From: Paenibacillus psychroresistens
Lineage (GTDB): Bacteria; Bacillota; Bacilli; Paenibacillales; NBRC-103111
Length of the DNA stretch: 64,000 nucleotides
Assembly: GCF_009728935.1 (NCBI RefSeq)
Contig: NZ_CP034235.1
Coordinates: forward strand, 7,651,501-7,715,500
Reading direction: 5' to 3'
Part shown: piece after piece, positions 26,139 to 33,900 of the stretch
Layout: every line of letters starts with the position of its first letter
How positions within the stretch are numbered: position 1 is the stretch's first letter
Translations under genes and position numbers: made by a program
The notes under the pieces: generated by a model
Told to the model about the DNA's origin: nothing
Seen by the model: only the letters and a program-made list of their open reading frames with translations
The model's database searches: none

Positions 26139-27797
26139 ATGAAAGAATTTCGGACACTTAAGCTATTGGATTTACTGCAAAGCTATTTCGTGAAAATGGG
26201 CATAGACTATCCAATCATGCGCAAGCTGGTACAGGTTAAGCTGACTATGGATGGCAGAAGAGTTCCCGCCATATTCAATCAATCCACCAAAAAACGTACA
26301 GATTCAAGCGATAAGAATAATTTTATTAAATCATTGTGGTTTTATGCATTGATGGGCGGCATTATGGTTCCCTTGCTCTTCGTCGGGCAGAATTATCTGT
26401 TTCAAATGGGCTTTATCTTTGGAATTCTGATGTTCCTGGTCATGACCTCGATGATCTCGGATTTTTCTGCTGTCCTTTTGGATATTCGCGACCGCACGAT
26501 CATCCTCTCGAAACCCATTAACCGTAAAACGGTCAGTATGGCCAAATTGATCCACATCATCGTTTATTTGTTCTTCTTAACAGGCTCACTATCTGCCGCT
26601 CCCTTGGTTACCAGCCTGGTCAAAAATGGCGTTTTATTCTTCTTAGTATTCGTGGTGGAAATAATTCTGCTCGATATCTTGATAGTCGTGATGACAGCCA
26701 TGGTTTATTTATTGATTTTAAAGTTTTTTGATGGAGAGAAGCTTAAGGATATGATCAACTATGTCCAAATCGCTCTATCTATTGTTATTACCGTGGGGTA
26801 TCAGCTAGTAGTACGTTCGTTCAACATGATCAAGTTTAATTTCGAATTCCAAGCTCATTGGTGGCAAGTATTCGTTATTCCCTTATGGTTCGGAGCCCCA
26901 TTTGAATGGCTCTTGCATGGTCAAAACCAAACCCAGTTTATTATTTTCTCGATACTCGCACTCATAGTACCGTTTATAGCCCTTAAAATATACAGCAATC
27001 TAATGCCTACCTTTGAGCGATATCTGCAAAAGTTAGCCAACAACAGCATCACTAATCAAAAAGGCAACGGTTGGTTGTTAAAAATAATCTCGAAGGTCGT
27101 CTGCAGAAGCCAAGATGAACGCACCTTCTTTCGTTTTGCTATTTACATGATGGGTAATGAAAGGGAATTTAAGCTCAAGGTCTATCCCACACTCGGCTTC
27201 TCGATTATCTTTCCATTTATTTTTATTTTTAATGAATTTAAGGATAAAGGGTTGAGTGCGGTTGCAGCGGGTAATTGGTATTTAAGCCTTTACCTATGCG
27301 CTATTATGATCCCTACCGTCATTATGATGCTTAAATACTCCTCTAAATATAAAGCAGCCTGGATTTACAAAACCGTTCCGTTTCAGAATACAGCTCCCAT
27401 CTTTAAGGGAACGCTTAAAGCCTTCATTATTAAGCTCCTTCTTCCTGTTTTTATAATTGAAAGCATTCTTTTCACTTTACTATTCGGAGCTAGAATTTTT
27501 CCTCATTTACTAGTCATTTTCTTGAGTATTTTGTTGTTCACCTTTATTTCATTTCGAGCATTAAGAAAAGCTCTGCCATTCTCGGAAGCCTCTGAAGCTG
27601 GGCAGCAAAACGAATTCTGGGTTATACTTGCACTTATTGTATTGGTTTCTTTATTGGGCGGAATTCATTACTTAGCTACCATACTTAACGGCGGTTTATA
27701 TGGATATATGGGATTATTACTCGTTGTGAATTTCCTTGTTTGGCGGAAGGGATTTAACATCTCATGGAAGTCATTATCCGCTGATGTATTCCAATAA
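26139..27797 (+). CDS. ABC-2 type transporter membrane protein
   Basis: 552 residues with about twelve hydrophobic helices and a cytoplasmic N-terminal stretch of some 60 residues. The GAGGTG ribosome site overlaps the end of the ATPase gene and two bases separate the frames, so expression is coupled. There are no motifs beyond those of a generic large ABC-2/YthQ-like permease. It converges on the peroxiredoxin-like gene with no obvious terminator between. Confidence 0.85.
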   Translation: MKEFRTLKLLDLLQSYFVKMGIDYPIMRKLVQVKLTMDGRRVPAIFNQSTKKRTDSSDKNNFIKSLWFYALMGGIMVPLLFVGQNYLFQMGFIFGILMFLVMTSMISDFSAVLLDIRDRTIILSKPINRKTVSMAKLIHIIVYLFFLTGSLSAAPLVTSLVKNGVLFFLVFVVEIILLDILIVVMTAMVYLLILKFFDGEKLKDMINYVQIALSIVITVGYQLVVRSFNMIKFNFEFQAHWWQVFVIPLWFGAPFEWLLHGQNQTQFIIFSILALIVPFIALKIYSNLMPTFERYLQKLANNSITNQKGNGWLLKIISKVVCRSQDERTFFRFAIYMMGNEREFKLKVYPTLGFSIIFPFIFIFNEFKDKGLSAVAAGNWYLSLYLCAIMIPTVIMMLKYSSKYKAAWIYKTVPFQNTAPIFKGTLKAFIIKLLLPVFIIESILFTLLFGARIFPHLLVIFLSILLFTFISFRALRKALPFSEASEAGQQNEFWVILALIVLVSLLGGIHYLATILNGGLYGYMGLLLVVNFLVWRKGFNISWKSLSADVFQ

Positions 27798-27820
27798 AAA
27801 ATATGCCAGATAAGCAATTG

Positions 27821-28372
27821 CTAGACGCTCGAGGCTGCAAACTGTGCAATGGTTTCCAGCGGCAGATGCTCATATACCACATCGCTATAGAAAGCTTGCT
27901 GAATTCTTAGCTGCGGTCCGATTAAGAATTCAGCAGGCAGACGATTGAAATTACTCCCTTCCTCTTTAATTAACGGAAAACCTTGTTCTGCTGCATGAAT
28001 AATCATTTGCCCAGTCTCGGGGTTTGTCAACATTTTCTGAATTTTTTCTGCGGAAGTCTCTACGCCATATAGCTCGTAAAGCTTTGCATGCGGGTCCGAT
28101 ATGATTGGAAATGGTGCCTCTCTTTGACCTACGTACGGAGCCATATTCTCAAGCGGCGATTCGAAAACTGCAATGATTTCAAACCCCTTCTGACTCCATT
28201 CCGCATATTGCTGAATCAATTGATGCACACGTAAATTACACATGGCACAAGCTGAATTGCGAAAAAAAGCCAGTAACACTTTACGCTCTGTATAACTCTG
28301 TAAGCTCACCTGCTTGCCAAACATATCCTCCACTTCAAAATTTGGCGCTGTCATTCCTGATTGTATTTTCAT
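27821..28372 (-). CDS. peroxiredoxin-like AhpC/TSA family protein
   Basis: 183 residues from ATG 28372 (GAGGAG upstream; a longer frame starts at 28402). A thioredoxin-fold redoxin: APNFEVEDMFGKQVSLQSYT, then VLLAFFRNSACAMCNLRVHQL, where the CxxC replaces the TxxC peroxidatic site of classical peroxiredoxins, as in AhpC-TSA_2-type proteins. It probably reduces peroxides or disulphides in the cytoplasm. It is divergent from the pentapeptide-repeat gene; the palindrome at 28440-28454 lies 68 bp upstream. Confidence 0.8.
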   Translation of the reverse strand: MKIQSGMTAPNFEVEDMFGKQVSLQSYTERKVLLAFFRNSACAMCNLRVHQLIQQYAEWSQKGFEIIAVFESPLENMAPYVGQREAPFPIISDPHAKLYELYGVETSAEKIQKMLTNPETGQMIIHAAEQGFPLIKEEGSNFNRLPAEFLIGPQLRIQQAFYSDVVYEHLPLETIAQFAASSV

Positions 28373-28439
28373 CTCTCGATCAACTCCTCGTTGGTTTCTC
28401 ACTACCTTCCCTACTTTAGACTAAACCAGAGCACTCTTC

Positions 28440-28454
28440 TGTGACTAAGTCACA
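28440..28454. promoter_or_regulatory. TGTGACT-A-AGTCACA palindrome
   Basis: A perfect 15-nt palindrome between the divergent peroxiredoxin-like and pentapeptide genes. It resembles the TGTGA-N6-TCACA box of Crp/Fnr proteins but with one base fewer in the spacer. A Crp/Fnr-type gene lies 1.8 kb away. A second inverted repeat, CTGATCC-N4-GGATCAG, is at 28508-28525. Confidence 0.5.
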
Positions 28455-28537
28455 TAACAAAGTGGTGAAAAGCGCTAAAGTTAGCTTTTATTCATTTCAG
28501 CAACAGGCTGATCCGAGGGGATCAGATTCAACAAGGA

Positions 28538-28566
28538 TTGACGAATAGTCTATTCGGATCTACTAT
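28538..28566 (+). promoter_or_regulatory. promoter of the pentapeptide-repeat gene
   Basis: TTGACG (28538-28543), 17-bp spacer, TACTAT (28561-28566); the CTGATCC inverted repeat sits just upstream of the -35. Confidence 0.65.
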
Positions 28567-28602
28567 ATAAGCTAACTATAAAACGGAGGGGGACCACAAA
28601 AA

Positions 28603-29472
28603 ATGTCTGAGAATCACGAGTATTCAGAAGCTGTATTCGCTGAAAGTAGTCGTCGCAGCCTGCAATCCAACTGTGATAGCTGCTTCGGCTTGTGCTGTGT
28701 TGCGCTGCCCTTCGCTGCTTCAGCAGATTTTGCGTTCACCAAAGACGGCGGTCAGCCGTGTCATAATCTGCAAGCGGACTATCACTGCAGTATTCATAAA
28801 AACCTTAGGCAGCAGGGTCTTAAGGGCTGCACGGTTTACGATTGCTTCGGCGCAGGGCAAAAAGTATCCCAAGTCACCTTTGGCGGGAAAGATTGGCGGC
28901 AAGTCCCAGCATCCGCGACGCAAATGTTTACTGTGCTCCCCATTATGAAGCAATTACACGAGCTGCTCTGGTACCTGACCGAAGCGCTGACTCTGCAATC
29001 CGCTTATTCATTACATGACGCCATCCGTTCGGCTCTTGAAGAAACAGAGCAGCTCACACTTCTCAGTCCTGAAGCGCTCATAGAACTAGACATGCCAGTG
29101 CATCGAGCCAACGTCAATGAATTACTCTTAAGGACTAGCGAACTCGTGAGAGCTGAAGCCCATCATCATAATAAAAAACCTTCCGCATACCGGAAGGCCT
29201 ACAACCGTGGAGCTGATCTCATCGGGGCCAAGCTCAAAGGCGCCGACCTCAGTGGTGCCAATTTGCGAGGCGCTTACCTTATTGCTGCTGATCTCAGAGG
29301 TGCAGACCTCAGAGCTGCTGATCTCATCGGAGCTGATTTTCGAGACGCCGACCTCAGTGGCGCCGACCTTACAGAAAGCATCTTCCTCACCCAAGCTCAG
29401 CTCAACGCGGCAATAGGTGATACCCAGACAAAGCTGCCACCTTCGCTCACCAGCCCATCACATTGGCAATAG
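28603..29472 (+). CDS. Cys-rich pentapeptide-repeat protein
   Basis: 289 residues with GGAGGGGG upstream. Residues 24-95 hold a Cys cluster: CDSCFGLCCVALPF, PCHNL, CSIH and GCTVYDCFGAGQ, about eight Cys plus His, which suggests a metal or Fe-S site. A helical middle follows. Residues about 200-265 contain twelve or so A(D/N)LxG pentapeptides (GADLIGAKLKGADLSGANLR and onward), which should fold as a right-handed quadrilateral helix. Similar two-part proteins occur in actinobacteria and Bacillota without known function. DNA mimicry, as in Qnr-type proteins, is only a guess. Confidence 0.85.
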   Translation: MSENHEYSEAVFAESSRRSLQSNCDSCFGLCCVALPFAASADFAFTKDGGQPCHNLQADYHCSIHKNLRQQGLKGCTVYDCFGAGQKVSQVTFGGKDWRQVPASATQMFTVLPIMKQLHELLWYLTEALTLQSAYSLHDAIRSALEETEQLTLLSPEALIELDMPVHRANVNELLLRTSELVRAEAHHHNKKPSAYRKAYNRGADLIGAKLKGADLSGANLRGAYLIAADLRGADLRAADLIGADFRDADLSGADLTESIFLTQAQLNAAIGDTQTKLPPSLTSPSHWQ

Positions 29473-29485
29473 CATCCAACCGAAA

Positions 29486-30214
29486 TTAGTTGAGTTCTTC
29501 CTTTAAAGCGGGAGCGATGATCCTTGGGGTTTTCCACAGCTTATCCAGAGGTTGAACCCCACTCATTATGATCTCTTTCAGCAATAAGAGCTTTTGATAC
29601 TGATTATTTAATTTCTGTTCCATTAATAAATCCTCTGCCAATTGACCAACTTCAGCGTGATGAGCTTTCAATTTTGCAATACACTGGCTTATCTTGCATT
29701 CCCATAAATTTTCTTTCTTGAAATATACTTTGATTAATTGTTCAAATGCTTTAACTAGCAGCACCCTTCCATAAGCAGAGTTTATTCGATCTTCCAGATC
29801 TAAAAACAGATCGCTTAAGTGATATAAATCGGAATCATTGATTTTATTATTTGGACCCTGGATGTAAATCTCATTAGCTCTGGCAATAACCGGTTGCACT
29901 TCACCCATGGGGTCATATAATATCTCCCCGATAGCATATCTCTGAATGTCCACTGGATTCCTTGTAATATTGAGATCATAGTAATACTGTTTAAGCGGCT
30001 TGTAGCAGCATTCAAGCTCAATCCCCTCGATCACATTTGCTGCAATTTGTATGTAAGTGTCTGTTGTGACCATAAAAACATCAAGATCCGAATTAGCATG
30101 TAAATCGTCAAGAACATACGACCCAGAGACGAATATGCCGATAACTATTTCTTCGTTTTTCTCTTTATCTAGAAACTCATTTAGAACTCTCTTATATTTT
30201 TCTTTAAGCATCAT
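29486..30214 (-). CDS. nucleotidyltransferase domain protein
   Basis: 242 residues. The Pol-beta-type nucleotidyltransferase core is visible as Gly31-Ser32 and Asp43-x-Asp45 in GSYVLDDLHANSDLDVFM, the GSx(9-13)DxD motif. The C-terminal half is helical, as in aminoglycoside- or kanamycin-type nucleotidyltransferases and related HEPN-like partners. It could adenylylate a small molecule or protein; the target is unknown. GGAGG precedes the start. Its end is 13 bases from the converging pentapeptide gene. Confidence 0.8.
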   Translation of the reverse strand: MMLKEKYKRVLNEFLDKEKNEEIVIGIFVSGSYVLDDLHANSDLDVFMVTTDTYIQIAANVIEGIELECCYKPLKQYYYDLNITRNPVDIQRYAIGEILYDPMGEVQPVIARANEIYIQGPNNKINDSDLYHLSDLFLDLEDRINSAYGRVLLVKAFEQLIKVYFKKENLWECKISQCIAKLKAHHAEVGQLAEDLLMEQKLNNQYQKLLLLKEIIMSGVQPLDKLWKTPRIIAPALKEELN

Positions 30215-30229
30215 GGCTTCCTCCGTTAT

Positions 30230-30270
30230 TTAATAAAAATAGAAGAAGCTACCTCATTGGTAAGCTCCTC
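30230..30270 (-). terminator. terminator of the Crp/Fnr-type gene
   Basis: On the minus strand GAGGAGCTTACC, short loop, GGTAGCTTCTTC, then TATTTTTATT. Confidence 0.8.
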
Positions 30271-30280
30271 CATTAATCCA

Positions 30281-30952
30281 TTAACTAATCTCAAGCTTCT
30301 CAAGCTTACTGCGATGTACAACTCTCAAGTAGCCGCGTCCGGCTTGAATATATCCTTCTTCTTTAAAGCGTTTAAATATTCGACTGACTACTTCACGTGC
30401 CGTGCCCAGTTCAATAGCTACTTCCTCTTGGGTCATGCGTAGCACAGGCTGCGAAACCGAGGTCTTTTCAATCAGAAATTTAGCTAACCGCAAATCCAAT
30501 CTCTGAAACAACACATTATGAATGAGACCTGTCAAATGTACAAAGCCATTCAAGATGTTCTCAAATATAAACTTGCGGAAATTAGGGTAAGTCTCAATCC
30601 ACTTAATAAAATAACTTTTTTTCAGGAATAGCGCTAAAATCGTTGTTTCTGATGTCATAAATCCAAGGTACTCTCGTTGGCTCATCGTACTCAATACCAT
30701 TAAAGAACAAACGTCACCCTCACTAATTTGGTTCATAGCTGTGGCTCTTCCGTTCTCACTCAGGTTGGTAATTCTCACTTTGCCTTGGACGATAAATATC
30801 GAATATTGTTCATAATCTACCGCACTAAAAACGACTGTTTTCTCCGCAAAATGACGCACTACGGGCTCGCATGCTTCCCATTCCTCAGAGCTGATCTCTT
30901 CAAGTACAGGGAAGACTCTGATTATTTGATCATATTGTATTTTAGTAAGCAA
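30281..30952 (-). CDS. Crp/Fnr family transcriptional regulator
   Basis: 223 residues: cyclic-nucleotide-binding-like domain (about 15-135, with GKVRITNLSENGRATAMNQISEGDVCSL) and winged helix (about 150-215, MTQEEVAIELGTAREVVSRI). It has no N- or C-terminal Cys cluster, so it is not an oxygen-sensing Fnr. The helix-turn-helix keeps the Glu-xx-Ser-Arg recognition pattern (REVVSR) that reads TGTGA half-sites, so the palindrome at 28440-28454 is a candidate target. The start has AAGGAGGAG upstream. Confidence 0.9.
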   Translation of the reverse strand: MLTKIQYDQIIRVFPVLEEISSEEWEACEPVVRHFAEKTVVFSAVDYEQYSIFIVQGKVRITNLSENGRATAMNQISEGDVCSLMVLSTMSQREYLGFMTSETTILALFLKKSYFIKWIETYPNFRKFIFENILNGFVHLTGLIHNVLFQRLDLRLAKFLIEKTSVSQPVLRMTQEEVAIELGTAREVVSRIFKRFKEEGYIQAGRGYLRVVHRSKLEKLEIS

Positions 30953-30977
30953 TGACTTCTCCTCCTTATCATTAGCA

Positions 30978-33900
30978 TTACCCCTTTAGAATAACTCTCT
31001 CTAAATCGTCTATTCTTACAGTTCCACGCTTGACTGCTTCATCGATTCCGTTTCTGATGATTTTCTCTAAAGCGGCACTGCTTCTCGGGTAACCAAGCAC
31101 CTTAGCAACTTCCTTAATCAAATCAAGCTTCGGCAAGCTTATCTGAACAGACAAAACATACTTCACAGCACTAGCCGTTTCTTCCACAGGCAAATCTTCA
31201 GCACTTCTGCGTTCATTCTCCTGTTTAGCGACACGAAAGCGGTCATACAAAGCCGGCGTTGAGGCTAATGGCCAATAAAAATCCATATCTTCCACTTTGG
31301 TTTGAACGGTTGGTATTTTCTTAAGCAGCTCCGTAAAATACTTCTCGTTTTTGACCCCTGCTCTAGTAATACCCCAAGCGACTAAAACTCGTTTACATAA
31401 AAGCTGACGGCTAATGGGTCCCTCGAATTCAATCACTTTAGTCAGCTGCTCACAAATTTGGCGAATATGACTTGGTGCATAGAAATCATCAGGATCAAGC
31501 CCAACAAAATCTAATACACATGTTTTATATTCAGGAAATGCTGGATCCGCTTTGACTTCAATGGCTTTTTCAGCTGGCTTATTTACTCCTATGCTCGAAT
31601 TCTGCACTGGCTCATGTTCGACAGCTGCTATTGATTTAACTGCAAGCGGCTTTTTCGCAGCAGCTTCCATAGCTAACTCGATTGCTTGTACAATCTTCTG
31701 GATTTCTCTACCCGAGTTCTCCAGCCAATCCAATGACCAGACTCTGTGTAAGCTCCACCCCAGCTGCTTCAAAACCTGAGTACGCAGAATATCACGATCC
31801 CGAGCTGTGCGTGATTTCTTATAGGTATCACCGTCACAGGTTATCCCAAGCAGGTATTTACCTGGTTGTTTAGCATTCACTATGGCCAAATCAACTCGAT
31901 AACCGGAGCTTCCAATATGCAGATGAACCTTGTAACCCAAGAGCTTTAGCTCGGCTGCAATTTGTTGTTCTATTCCCTTGGCAGGAAGCGCAGTGATATC
32001 TTTGTTTTGGAGGGCAAGGGCTAATCTGCCTTTAGCAGCATAGTCCAGAAAAGCTTTAAGCCCCGCCACCCCTTGGGAGCTGGTGCGGCTAACATCCAAA
32101 TCCTGTGCCTGCAGTGTGGAGAAGACGATCATTTCATGTCGAGCACGTGAAACGGCTACATTCAAACGACGCCAGCCTCCCTCACGATTCAGAGGACCAA
32201 AATTCAAGCTTACCTTCCCATTCGAATCTGGTCCATACCCGATTGAAAATAGAATTACATCACGCTCATCCCCCTGTACATTCTCCAGATTTTTTACAAA
32301 AATCGGTTCGGCAGACTCCGTGGATACCAGCTCTAAATCAGGATTTAACCGAAACGCCTCATCCAGCATATCTTCGATTAAATTCTGCTGTACCGAGCTA
32401 AATGTCACGACTCCTATGCTGATCTTTGAAAGCTCATTATCCCGCAAACGACGAAGGATTTCGTTTACAACCCCCTCCGCCTCTGCTCGATTATGCTTGG
32501 TTTTCCCACGATCATAAACCCCGTCTACAAGACGTAAGGTCACACAAGAAATCAGCTCATCCGGCGAAGGAAAGGTTAGTAGCTTATTCTCATAATAATG
32601 GGTATTGCTGAACGCAATCAAGCTCTCATGTCGGCTGCGATAATGCCACAGTAAGTGCTCCTGCGGCAAACCAAGCACCATACAATCATCGAGAATACTC
32701 TCTAAGTCTTCTGTAGCTACACCTTCCTCATTCTCCTCCAGATTTGCCGTTGCTGTAAAAAAGCTTGTCGGCGGCAGCTGGTTCGGATCTCCTACAACAA
32801 TCACATTCCGTCCGCGAGCCATAGCGCCTACGGCTTCACTTGTCGGCATTTGCGAGGCTTCATCGAATACGACAAGGTCAAACAGCGTATTATTCGGATC
32901 CAAATATTGCGCAACCGAAATCGGGCTCATCAGCATACAAGGACATAAGCGATTCAATAGATTAGGAATTTGTTCAAAAAGCTTACGGATCGAGACACCC
33001 CGACCATTACTACGAATCGCACGCAAGAGTATGCCTGACTCGGAGCTTTGTGCCGCATTTTGGATGATTTGTGGTACTCGGGCAGCCAATCTCGCGTAAA
33101 TTTCACGTTGAGTCAAAGCCTCAAAGCGCTCATTAGCATCCGTGAATTTCTTGATTGTCTCCTCAAACAGCTTGCTTGAAAAAGCATTTAAACGTTCATC
33201 CTGAGCGATTATAAGCTCAGAGCAAGCTTTATAGATCGCTCGTTCAAAAGCTGCTGCAAGTTCACTGCTTCGCAGCTTGCCCAGCTCATACGGCTGAATA
33301 ACGGCTGATAGCCCTGCCTCTTCGGCCTTAGCACGCACCCGTCTCCAAGTACACCAATCACGAAGCACCTCCAAATGCTGCTCCCAGCCGCTTAGCTTCT
33401 TGTTCATGTAAGGGAACCAAGACGTTAACCCGCTTTTTTCTCGGATGAGCTTCAAATCTAGATCAAGCAATTGTGCTAGCACCGCTTCATCCGCATCTAC
33501 TTGCTTTTTCAAGCCAATAAACCGCTGGAGAGCTGGAGTGTTTCTCTCTAGAAATGCTTCCCGTCCGATTGCCAGCACATCTAAAAACTGGTTCTGCAGC
33601 TGGCGCATTTCAATGCCATCCTTACAGAAAGCTGTAATCAGCTTATGGAGCTCTATAAACCAATCACTAGCTGCCGAAACCTGAGACCAATTAGCATCCC
33701 CGCTATTCCACATAACACCTAGTATTGGTGCAGCAAACGCCTCCGTTTCTCTAACTGCCTTTTCTTCTTCCTGCAGCTGAATAATCGTTTTTAGCTCGTC
33801 TTCCATTTCCGTTTTGCTAATTGTCTTTCCGGGTTGCATAACTTGTTGCATACTTTTACGAATCCGATTCCGCCCCAAAAACTTCGGCAAGAACCATTGC

